Shown: positions 8,145-15,985 of the stretch, in pieces
How positions within the stretch are numbered: the stretch's first letter is position 1
Layout of the letters: each line of letters begins with the position of its first letter
Assembly (NCBI GenBank): GCA_036245525.1
Contig: BTPG01000004.1
Span: 159,264,552 to 159,328,551 of the forward strand
DNA from: Semisulcospira habei
Lineage: Eukaryota; Mollusca; Gastropoda; Semisulcospiridae
Direction: 5' to 3'
Length of the DNA: 64,000 nt
Position numbers and translations under genes: made by a program
Notes under the pieces: model-generated
The model's input: only the letters and a program-made list of their open reading frames with translations
The model's database searches: none
What the model was told of the DNA's origin: nothing

Positions 8145-9428
8145 TTAATATATGTGTCCACTCAGTCTACTGTCTGCAATATTGAGTTGTGCGTCATATA
8201 TCAGGTACAAATATATATTTATGGCTTCGGCTTTTTCAACCTTCTTTTGTATCTGAATTGTTATTCCGTCACTACCGTTCTCGACAGTTCGTCCTGACCC
8301 ATGAAGGTAGTCATCATCTGTACTACGAAGGTCTAGCCACAGTGCATACTTGTTTGTAAGGTATTGTCCGATCCTAACATCATACAGATGTAGATCTTTG
8401 CACGCAATGTTTGCTGGTTTATCTCTAATCCTTCCACCCGCAAAATACTTTGTGATCTCATCGTAGTGTTGATAAGGTAACAAACCTGAAGCATACACTT
8501 GATTAGGGCGGCCTTCAATTGTACAGGACAAATGTGTAATCTTAGGATTGTAGAATTTTTCTGAATCCCTTTTGTATGGACTCACCGGTTCAACAAACAA
8601 CATAAGAATACCTTTCAGTGACCTAGCTGGTGTGTTCAAGTTTATGTTCCACATTGGGTCACTCTTGTCTTTGGGTATTAAACTATGTCTAATCACACGG
8701 TCATAATAAATTGGCAGTCTTGACTGATACTGATTTTGAATGAGTCTGGCTAGTTCAGTGTGTGTGACAATTTCATATTCCAAAGAAATGTTAGAGATCT
8801 TATATGTTGCATCTGTGGCAGATGATTTAATAACTTTGGAGTAGTCATTGAAAGTTAGTTCAAAGCTCAGACGGTCATTCAGTGCCCCTTGGTAATAAGG
8901 CAAATGAGCTGTTAGGATTTCAAACTCAAGTGGAATGTAAAATCTGGTTCCATATGTTTCTGCTATAATAACGTCATTGGCTGCTGACGTTGATTTATCT
9001 CCAGCATTGATTCGAAGTTTACCAACATTATCAGACTGTATGCCTTGGTAAATACGATCCTCTCGTTCTTCTCTTGTGAGCCAAAGGTCTTTGTAACAGT
9101 AGAACACATCTGAGTCGTCAAGACTAAACACTTCCTGTCCTTCAAGTTTTACTTTAATAGTTCTAACAATTGCTCTGCCAAGATTGTCAACCAGTGTTCT
9201 GTTTACATCTGCGTCTGATGATAGTTCAATATTAAATGCTAGGCGTGCAGTGCCAGGAACAATAACGTCACTGGGACCTAGGTTTGGAAACTTGACTGTA
9301 AGTGTTTGGTTCTGGTCTATAGTACTTGGATTGTTTGTGATGACGATTGATTGTCTTATGCCCTTAACACCCAGAGGCTCACGTAGTTTTCTGTATGGGT
9401 CTAACTTTGATCCGTAAGACTGTGTCAT
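8145..9428 (-). CDS. MCP: Major capsid protein, double jelly-roll (hexon-like, 427 aa)
   Basis: Forms the pseudo-hexameric capsomers of the predicted icosahedral particle. The N-terminal third carries segments typical of Polinton/adintovirus major capsid proteins: PGTARLAFNIELSS at about residues 62-75 and NLGRAIVRTIKVKLEGQEVF at about 86-105, then alternating beta-strand blocks along the protein, as expected for two stacked jelly rolls. Length fits the family. ATG at 9428 is favoured over 9443 because it directly follows TTGTGCATAATAAAA. It is divergently arranged with the gene at 9469, separated by a 40-bp AT-rich stretch that likely holds both promoters. Confidence 0.9.
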   Translation of the reverse strand: MTQSYGSKLDPYRKLREPLGVKGIRQSIVITNNPSTIDQNQTLTVKFPNLGPSDVIVPGTARLAFNIELSSDADVNRTLVDNLGRAIVRTIKVKLEGQEVFSLDDSDVFYCYKDLWLTREEREDRIYQGIQSDNVGKLRINAGDKSTSAANDVIIAETYGTRFYIPLEFEILTAHLPYYQGALNDRLSFELTFNDYSKVIKSSATDATYKISNISLEYEIVTHTELARLIQNQYQSRLPIYYDRVIRHSLIPKDKSDPMWNINLNTPARSLKGILMLFVEPVSPYKRDSEKFYNPKITHLSCTIEGRPNQVYASGLLPYQHYDEITKYFAGGRIRDKPANIACKDLHLYDVRIGQYLTNKYALWLDLRSTDDDYLHGSGRTVENGSDGITIQIQKKVEKAEAINIYLYLIYDAQLNIADSRLSGHIY

Positions 9429-9468
9429 TTTTATTATGCACAATAAAAAATAATAAATTAATAAAACA
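9429..9468. promoter_or_regulatory. Divergent AT-rich promoter region, MCP / 406-aa gene
   Basis: Forty base pairs made almost wholly of A and T separate two divergent ATGs. Toward the capsid gene it reads TTATTGTGCATAATAAAA; toward the plus gene it reads AATAAATTAATAAAAC. Bidirectional promoter function is inferred from geometry. Confidence 0.5.
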
Positions 9469-10689
9469 ATGGCAGCGGGAGGATTTAATCATGAAGATTT
9501 TGAAATGGATGACATGAATGTCTCAGATACCAGTATCACAGATATGACTGGAATGGTAACTATGTCTAGTATGCATCATGAACTGTTAAAAGACAAAGTA
9601 AACTCATTTTATGACAGTGTTGGTGTCCACCCAGATGTAATAGATCCTAATCAATTTGAATATGATAAAGGGCACTTATTTGTAAATACAGACAGAGGGA
9701 AAATAAATCTAACACATAAAAATAATCCTTCTAAGTTTAGGGCTTTAAGTACAATTAAAGGTGAAGTCTGTGGTAACTCTGGGTTGGCAAGGTATCTTGG
9801 AATTGGAGGGTCTCCCGTTCCCCCCAGACTGGCTAGTGTTCTTCACGACACGCAAACAAAATTACCAACAGGGCAAGAGATTGAAATGGCACCAGTAACA
9901 AGCCTACCAGAAATAGCAAACACAGTGATACAAGAAACCTCATTTACTGAAGGACAAATAAATGATGCTTTGAAAACAATAGATGATCCACCTTTGTCAA
10001 TGAGGGAGATTATGGGATTGGATAAATCACTGCAGACAATAAGAGGTGAGATGGTAAATAATCTTGCCAAACTGGGAGAGCTTGATAAACACATAGAACG
10101 TGAAAAAGAGAAACTGGCTACCGCAGACACAGAAATAAAAGAAAGAATACAGCACAGATTAAATGATTTGCAGATAGAAAGATCAGGACGGTTAGAAGTG
10201 ATTAGTATTGGAAGACAAAAACTGAAATCACAGGTCAACAGAATTAGAGAAACTATTCAGAAAATACTTCACGAAGTCACAACTCTGGCTGAGAGATTGA
10301 AAACACTTTTCAGAGAACAGGGTATCACAATTGCTAGTTTAATTACAGCTCTTGGATTTATTATTAGTACTGTTGTGTTAGCTGTCTCCGGTGCTGGTGG
10401 ACCCGGTGGTAGTCCAACACCGCCAGCCCTGGCACCTCCAGCACCACCAACAGACCCAAAAGATTTACAGTCGTGGGTAAAAAAACAGTTGTCTCACATA
10501 TCAGACTTGCTTAAAAAATTGGCTCTGAAAGCAGTGGACGCTTTGCCTGGCATAATTGGCACTGTTGTCAGTTGGCTGATTACTACTACAGCAAAGGTAG
10601 TTGGGTTTATGGCAGAACATGTGTGGGTCTTTTTGGTTACAGTAGGAGGGTTGATGGTGGGTTATTTAATGAAACAGATAAAGAAGTAA
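9469..10689 (+). CDS. Large Polinton membrane-associated protein with coiled coil (406 aa)
   Basis: Not a named family to me. Residues 1-40 are acidic and Met-rich; 50-180 are globular; 180-285 form a long charged, coiled-coil-prone region (KHIEREKEKLATADTEIKER); 290-312 are hydrophobic (ITIASLITALGFIISTVVLA); a Gly/Pro/Ala-rich linker follows at 313-335; the C-terminus has amphipathic helices and further hydrophobic segments at about 350-372 and 382-400 before a basic end. The architecture suggests a virion protein that contacts membrane. It overlaps the convergent gene at 10666 by 24 nt. Frame intact. Confidence 0.75.
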   Translation: MAAGGFNHEDFEMDDMNVSDTSITDMTGMVTMSSMHHELLKDKVNSFYDSVGVHPDVIDPNQFEYDKGHLFVNTDRGKINLTHKNNPSKFRALSTIKGEVCGNSGLARYLGIGGSPVPPRLASVLHDTQTKLPTGQEIEMAPVTSLPEIANTVIQETSFTEGQINDALKTIDDPPLSMREIMGLDKSLQTIRGEMVNNLAKLGELDKHIEREKEKLATADTEIKERIQHRLNDLQIERSGRLEVISIGRQKLKSQVNRIRETIQKILHEVTTLAERLKTLFREQGITIASLITALGFIISTVVLAVSGAGGPGGSPTPPALAPPAPPTDPKDLQSWVKKQLSHISDLLKKLALKAVDALPGIIGTVVSWLITTTAKVVGFMAEHVWVFLVTVGGLMVGYLMKQIKK

Positions 10690-11236
10690 AACCCCTAATC
10701 CTGTTAGACCTATTACCAATGCTGTTCTTTCTGACTCATGTGTGTCAGGGGTTGGTGTTGACTGTACTGGTTGTATGAGTGCCGGTGTTGGGGCCGGGGC
10801 CGGGGCTGGGGGCGGGGTTGTTACCGTCTGTAATGATTTTAATGACTGTACATGTGTGGTTGTTGCTCCTAAGTTTACAGATTGATTGAGACCGAGTTTT
10901 TGACCAACACCTGCAACAACTATTTCATTATTATAATTTGTTATTGTACCCATTTGGAGTTGAAGGTCAGATGGTAACATGTATAACCCGATGCCAACTA
11001 CAAAGTCAACTTTTGATCTAGCATATCTGAGTACGTCTTGGTAGCGTTGTATGCTAGATGGGAGATCAACTGTTGAATTAATTGAATCTTCAAGATTTGC
11101 AAGAAACTGTTTTTGTGCTTCAAATTTACCACTTCCATTCAAAATGTTTGATTTTGTTAGTGATTGTGCTCCTAGTAAACACCAGACATATGTTCTGATT
11201 GACTCATTGACGCGCTCGACTCCCGCTTGAGTAAAC
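10666..11236 (-). CDS. Polinton protein with C-terminal membrane anchor, 5' end lost in gap
   Basis: The visible 189 C-terminal residues are open up to the N run; the true start is within or beyond the gap. A helical region (ERVNESIRTYVWCLLGAQ...) precedes a Pro/Ala-rich stretch (PPPAPAPAPTPA) and a final hydrophobic segment (ALVIGLTGLGVLLLYLF) at the very C-terminus. Tail-anchored virion or membrane protein is the likeliest type. No protease signature is seen in the visible part. Overlaps the end of the plus-strand gene at 10689. Confidence 0.65.
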
Positions 11237-11736
11237 NNNNNNNNNNNNNNNNNNNNNNNNNNNNNNNNNNNNNNNNNNNNNNNNNNNNNNNNNNNNNNNN
11301 NNNNNNNNNNNNNNNNNNNNNNNNNNNNNNNNNNNNNNNNNNNNNNNNNNNNNNNNNNNNNNNNNNNNNNNNNNNNNNNNNNNNNNNNNNNNNNNNNNNN
11401 NNNNNNNNNNNNNNNNNNNNNNNNNNNNNNNNNNNNNNNNNNNNNNNNNNNNNNNNNNNNNNNNNNNNNNNNNNNNNNNNNNNNNNNNNNNNNNNNNNNN
11501 NNNNNNNNNNNNNNNNNNNNNNNNNNNNNNNNNNNNNNNNNNNNNNNNNNNNNNNNNNNNNNNNNNNNNNNNNNNNNNNNNNNNNNNNNNNNNNNNNNNN
11601 NNNNNNNNNNNNNNNNNNNNNNNNNNNNNNNNNNNNNNNNNNNNNNNNNNNNNNNNNNNNNNNNNNNNNNNNNNNNNNNNNNNNNNNNNNNNNNNNNNNN
11701 NNNNNNNNNNNNNNNNNNNNNNNNNNNNNNNNNNNN
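11237..11736. other. Assembly gap (500 N)
   Basis: Exactly 500 N, so probably a gap of unknown true length. It removes the 5' ends of the minus-strand gene ending at 10666 and of the plus-strand gene ending at 12311; a further gene, such as the missing maturation protease, could be hidden here. Confidence 0.99.
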
Positions 11737-11738
11737 CA

Positions 11739-12311
11739 CCACCCACAATTGACTGGGACATAAAGTTGGAATTTATTAGTCCTTATGTATACACTGATGA
11801 CGAAGGTGCCTTAGTGTTTAGGAAGGTTGTTAACTCGGGGCCGCTTATTGTAAGTCTTGTTCCAAGCTTTGCCCCAGACAACAATAGCAGAGAAAAACTG
11901 AAAGTTGAAAATTATGAGAAACGGAGATATCTTCTTACAACTAGAAAGGGTAGATCAGATACTTCTGTTGTGTTTATGCCAGCAAGCTTAGTCGTGGCTA
12001 GAGAAGTGACAATAGTATTTGAAATTATCATGAAATCTGTTGCTTCTGCAAAAGAGGCAAATATAGCACAAGGAATTAAACTTACATGGAATGAAACAGT
12101 AACAGAATCATCAAAGGTCTTTATTGCCATTACAAAAAATAATGATGTTATTAATGTTTCAAGCAGTATTCCCGCTGTCAAGGTGGTGGTTGACAAAACA
12201 ACTTTTGTTCGTCTAACTTACATAAACCTTGAACACATTGATCTTGTTGCATTTTATTATGCCAGCAAATTGTATACTTTTGAAGAGTTGCAAAATGTAA
12301 TTGCTGATTAA
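11739..12311 (+). CDS. Polinton protein, possible minor capsid/penton, 5' end lost in gap
   Basis: The frame is open from the gap edge (PPTIDWDIKLEFISPYVYTD...) to TAA at 12311, so the start lies in the gap; a TTG at 11766 is not a credible start. At least 190 residues remain. The sequence alternates short hydrophobic strands with polar loops and has no membrane segment, compatible with a single jelly-roll minor capsid protein, which Polintons carry at similar size; I cannot confirm this from motifs. The stop lies in TTAAATAAAAA, overlapping a polyadenylation signal. Confidence 0.6.
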   Translation, partial: PPTIDWDIKLEFISPYVYTDDEGALVFRKVVNSGPLIVSLVPSFAPDNNSREKLKVENYEKRRYLLTTRKGRSDTSVVFMPASLVVAREVTIVFEIIMKSVASAKEANIAQGIKLTWNETVTESSKVFIAITKNNDVINVSSSIPAVKVVVDKTTFVRLTYINLEHIDLVAFYYASKLYTFEELQNVIAD

Positions 12312-12323
12312 ATAAAAAAAAAT

Positions 12324-12341
12324 ATTTGTCAATAAAAAAAA
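12324..12341 (+). promoter_or_regulatory. Putative gene-start element (ATTTGTCAATAAAA)
   Basis: ATTTGTCAATAAAAAAAA abuts the ATG at 12342 and matches the leaders of polB and the 125-aa gene in TTTGTC and AATAAAA. Confidence 0.45.
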
Positions 12342-13028
12342 ATGGTAAACTTCTATCCGCAACTACCGACGCTTGAGCCGACTGAAACAAATGTGATGAC
12401 TAAAACAACACTTGCGCCTGATCCACATATGCCAATTGCTTCAGATAAAACATTACAGGCAGATGCATTCAGATTAATAAATATTACAGAAGCTTTGAAA
12501 TATTTGGAGAGTGAGGAGGCGAAATACTCACGGTGCAAAAGGAGGTATAAGTCAGTATTTAATTCTGTTCAAAACACTTCTATGGCTATTGGCGCAGTTT
12601 CAGCTTCATGTTCTGTAGGGGGTATTGTTCTGTTCGCCACAGGAATTGGGAGTTTGGCTGGAATAGCAGTTGAGGGTGTTAGCGTTGCTACATGCCTGGC
12701 TTGCTTTGGTTTGGAAGCCTTGAACAAGAGGTTTCACACAAAATTACAGAAACATGAAGCATTGAGTACGCTTGCTGGTGCAAAGCTGAGCAGTATGAAA
12801 CTTATTATCAGTAAGGCATTAAACGATAATTTTATTGATGACGAAGAATTTAAGCGGGTCCAGGATGATTTAAATAATTACAAAAAACAGAAGTCAGAAA
12901 TACAGAATAAAATGCGTAGTCAATCACCCGTGAATGTTGAAGAACTAAAGGCTAGTTTTTTAGCAGAGGGAAAAAAGATAGGGGTACAGGAAACCACAGA
13001 AAAACTACACAATCTTTTAAACAAATAA
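12342..13028 (+). CDS. Polinton membrane protein with helical hairpin (228 aa)
   Basis: Resembles a protein often found beside Polinton genes in invertebrate genomes (KYLESEEAKYSRCKRRYK motif at about residues 52-69), function unassigned. Residues 77-120 form a long Gly/Ala/Ser-rich hydrophobic hairpin (AIGAVSASCSVGGIVLFATG and beyond); residues 120-228 are charged helices with a predicted coiled coil. The N-terminal 50 residues are Pro/Thr-rich. It is the last gene before 2.5 kb of non-coding sequence and ends in AAATAAAAAT. Virion membrane role is inference. Confidence 0.75.
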   Translation: MVNFYPQLPTLEPTETNVMTKTTLAPDPHMPIASDKTLQADAFRLINITEALKYLESEEAKYSRCKRRYKSVFNSVQNTSMAIGAVSASCSVGGIVLFATGIGSLAGIAVEGVSVATCLACFGLEALNKRFHTKLQKHEALSTLAGAKLSSMKLIISKALNDNFIDDEEFKRVQDDLNNYKKQKSEIQNKMRSQSPVNVEELKASFLAEGKKIGVQETTEKLHNLLNK

Positions 13029-13180
13029 AAATCAGATTTGGTAATCGTTTATTAATGACATACACTTCACAGAAAAATGACATGCCACCTAACTATTTAA
13101 CCCCATCAGCACCACCACCACCACCTGACTATTACTAAAAAAAAGTTTTTTCATTGTCCTTGTATCTTGACAAATCTGTC

Positions 13181-13272
13181 CGAGTAAGTTGTGACTTAAG
13201 TTGTGACTTGAGTCAAGAACTTACATTTTGTTATGTTTAAGTTCTTATAAGTTCTTGACTTAAGTCACTTAA
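13181..13272. repeat. Imperfect inverted repeat inside the Polinton
   Basis: GTGACTTGAGTCAAGAACTTA is mirrored by TAAGTTCTTGACTTAAGTCAC, separated by a T-rich loop; a partial extra copy of AAGTTGTGACTT lies on the left arm. It could form a long stem in single-stranded or RNA form just downstream of the last gene. Confidence 0.65.
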
Positions 13273-13519
13273 TAACTAATTATAGGATCTTAAAAGTTTA
13301 CCTGTAAAGTTATTTGCCAGTTATAAGTGACTTTGGAAATTTGTTAACAAGTATCTGTAGGTAACTTAAATAATTTGTTATCAAGTGCATATAGGAATAG
13401 TTTTTTGTGTGTGTGTGTGTGTGTGTGTGGTTATTATTTAAATAACTATGTTTTGGGGGGTATTGGCACAGAGACAATAAAAAAAAAATGTTCTTGGAAT
13501 GTCATTTCTTATATCTCTA

Positions 13520-14090
13520 ACACACATATATACACGCACGCACACAAACACACACGCAAGCAAACACAGACGCACACACACACATATTCACTCGCACACA
13601 CACTCGCACTCTCACTCACACACACTAACCATACAAACCGGGGACGTCCCCCGTTTACTGGAAGTCCCCGTTTGTGGGTGTATAACCTGTGTGTGTCCCC
13701 CCGATTAACGGGATTTACATACTCACGCACACACACACACACATTACAGGCGCATTCCGACACGCATAATCACACACGCACGCACACGCACGCATGCACT
13801 CACACATACCTACACACACACACTCATGCACGCACGCATGCATTCACACAGACGAACACACGCATGCATACATACATACATACACACGCGCACAGACAAA
13901 CATACGCACGCATTCACACAGACTCATACATACATACATACAGACGCACGCATACATACAGACGAACACACGCACGCATACTCATACACGCATGCACTTA
14001 CACACACACTCATACACGCACACATACATACACACACACGCATACATACGCACACACTCACATGCATAGACAGACAGACAAACAAACACA
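13520..14090. repeat. CA-rich degenerate microsatellite tract
   Basis: Mixture of (CA)n, (CATA)n and GCACGCA-type steps over about 570 bp, interrupted at 13635-13720 by a short unique GC-rich insert. Not coding. Confidence 0.9.
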
Positions 14091-14226
14091 AAATCTTTAT
14101 TCAGCATGAATATTGTAGACTCGTCCGCAAAACACCGTCAGGTGAAAACACCGTTGTATGACACGCGATACACCGTCTGTGTACTCAAATTGACACTGCG
14201 CACTTAGACTCGTTACTAAGGTCCTA

Positions 14227-14517
14227 TTCCGCGCTCATGGCATGAGCGCCGTTTCTATCGTACTACGTCATTTATTTACACTGTTACTAAGACCCTATGA
14301 CATAGTACAACATATTCCGCGCTCATGGTATGAGCGCCGTTTCTATCGTACTACGTCATTTATTTACACTGTTACTAAGACCCTATGACATAGTACAACA
14401 TATTCCGCGCTCATGGTATGAGCGCCGTTTCTATCGTACTACGTCATTTATTTACACTGTTACTAAGACCCTATGACATAGTACAACATATTCCGCGCTC
14501 ATGGTATGAGCGCCGTT
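14227..14517. repeat. 88-bp tandem repeat with hairpin core, 3.3 copies
   Basis: The start TTCCGCGCTCATGG recurs at 14227, 14315, 14403 and 14491, exactly 88 bp apart. Each unit carries the palindrome GCGCTCAT-GGT-ATGAGCGC (first copy GGC loop). Copies 2-4 are nearly identical; the fourth diverges after the palindrome. Confidence 0.95.
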
Positions 14518-15511
14518 GCCATGGTCAGTCCTTTGTTTACCACAGAGCCAACATAAGGCCCTTAAACAGAGTCATTTAACTCTGTGTTCTGTCTTCAAAT
14601 TTCTTAGTTGTCCATGGCAAGAAAGTGATAGCAATGACTCTGTTTGAGAAAGCTCAATATTCTGTTAACGCCGTGCGGTTCAACGCTGTTGATTACACAG
14701 CTTTCTACAGCCTTCACATAACGGCGAAACAAAATCGATATGCCTATTTTCCGCGACACAGCATAGTTACCTGTAATAGCGTGTGGTTGGCCACTGGTTT
14801 AAGATAGCTCAATGGTGGTGTAAACAATTTACATTAGGCTGCACTAACTTCGTAATAACACGCTGACACTGAGTGACTCTACAAAATTGAAGGCTTGTCA
14901 GAACCGGGTTTCTACGCAGTTGTTTTTAAAAGGTCTAACGCTACATTGCCTAGCTAAATTAAACAACTGGCAAAAATAACCGGAGGCTGTCATATTGAAT
15001 AGAGTCCGCCATGCCTTTTCGTACGGTACCACCAAGAAACTGTAAAACATCGGTCTTTTTACTCACAGTTGTGTTTAAAGTAGAACGCAATACCGCTAAA
15101 GCCGGTCGTACTCACTCGGCTAGCTACGATTTGTCAGTACTGAAGTTGTGTTTTTTTTTCAGTCTCGGCGCACTGCAGCGACCGCAAGGCCTTTTGTTGT
15201 TTCTAAATATCATAAATTTAACAGCAAACTATCAATCTTACCATAGTATATATTCCGAAAGATTTAGCAATAACACACTGAATAACAACTCTGGGATAGT
15301 CCGTCAGTAAAAACACACCCGTCTAACACACACACACTCAGCGTAATAAAAAGACGACCGGTTAAATGTTTGGCAGAAGTCACATGTCTGTTGTCACGGG
15401 CGTTGACAACAGCCAGCGCGCGTGTGCGCAGTGGCGTGTTAGCGGTCTGCGGCTGTTCAATAGCAGCGGGGCGGCGGGCGAACCTGGGGCGCTGTTTTAA
15501 TACAAACGTTT

Positions 15512-15615
15512 CTAGAAAAACGGGCGGCGTTAGGGCATGGGAGTAAGCGGTCGAAAAATCCTGGAAAATTGGGATAGATATAAATTGTCCATTTCCGCCC
15601 ATAGTTACTATCTCT
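15512..15615 (-). repeat. Right terminal inverted repeat of the Polinton
   Basis: Reverse complement of 788-891 with one mismatch; ends ...GTTACTATCTCT directly against the AGTTTC duplication. Confidence 0.95.
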
Positions 15616-15621
15616 AGTTTC
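15616..15621. repeat. Right 6-bp target-site duplication of the Polinton
   Basis: AGTTTC, identical to 782-787. Confidence 0.95.
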
Positions 15622-15627
15622 CGCCTA

Positions 15628-15831
15628 AACGAACGAGAGATCGACATCACTGCAGATAACCAGCTTCTACCGTAAGCATTACATTAGACAATACTCCAAA
15701 CATCTCCAAGAGACATATATCTTCATGCGCCCTCCGAGCTCATGAGGATCTATGTCTCTTGGAGATGTTTGGAGTGTTGTCAAGTCTTATGGTATAACTG
15801 GTTATCCGCCGTGACGTATCTCTCGTTCGTT
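15628..15831. repeat. Long imperfect palindrome beside the Polinton right end
   Basis: Left arm 15628-15727 pairs with 15741-15831. The best segment is ACTCCAAACATCTCCAAGAG against its complement near 15756-15775, and AACGAACGAGAGAT matches at the outer ends. The centre carries family-B sequence (CTCATGAGGATCTATG). Arms are clearly diverged, so it is an older element than the Polinton. Confidence 0.75.
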
Positions 15832-15918
15832 GGTAAGGAGTCGTTCTGCGTAAACGTAACCTCTCTGATAATGTGTACCTCCGACCACTATCCAAGCATG
15901 ATGTCCATTGTCTAACAA

Positions 15919-15985
15919 GCAAGACGTACAGATCCTCATGAGCCCCTGCACCATGCTGGTGCGCATGAAGATCTATGCGTCTTGC
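15919..15985. repeat. Hairpin element family B copy
   Basis: GCAAGACGTACAGATCCTCA...TGAAGATCTATGCGTCTTGC imperfect palindrome, 67 bp, with GCACCATGCTGGTGC at the centre. Confidence 0.8.

Larger units (their letters stand above)
13029..15511. other. Non-coding right part of the Polinton
   Basis: No credible gene. Holds a hairpin-forming segment (13181-13272), a (GT)n tract at 13407-13429, a long CA-rich satellite-like tract (13520-14090), an 88-bp tandem repeat (14227-14517), and about 1 kb of unique sequence, GC-rich near 15410-15500. Open frames across the CA-rich tract translate only as Thr/His repeats. Confidence 0.7.
788..15615. mobile_element. Polinton/Maverick (polintovirus-type) element, full length
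   Basis: The element is 14,828 bp, starts AGAGATAG and ends CTATCTCT, has 104-bp terminal inverted repeats with one mismatch, and is bounded by a perfect AGTTTC duplication. It encodes a retroviral-type integrase, protein-primed PolB, A32-like packaging ATPase and hexon-like major capsid protein, the diagnostic Polinton set, all as uninterrupted reading frames. Genes are packed on both strands with short overlaps. A 500-N gap lies inside, and the last 2.5 kb before the right repeat is non-coding. The adenovirus-like maturation protease usual in the family is not visible. Reading-frame integrity and near-identical ends suggest a recent insertion; whether it is active is not shown by sequence. 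Confidence 0.95.

Noticed and set aside
13375..14161. ORFs of 91-244 codons over the CA-rich tract
   Set aside because: They translate only as Thr/His/Tyr low-complexity repeats and occur in several frames at once.
15264..15650. 128-codon minus-strand ORF at the Polinton right end
   Set aside because: Its N-terminal part is just the translated terminal repeat; the rest has no recognisable content.
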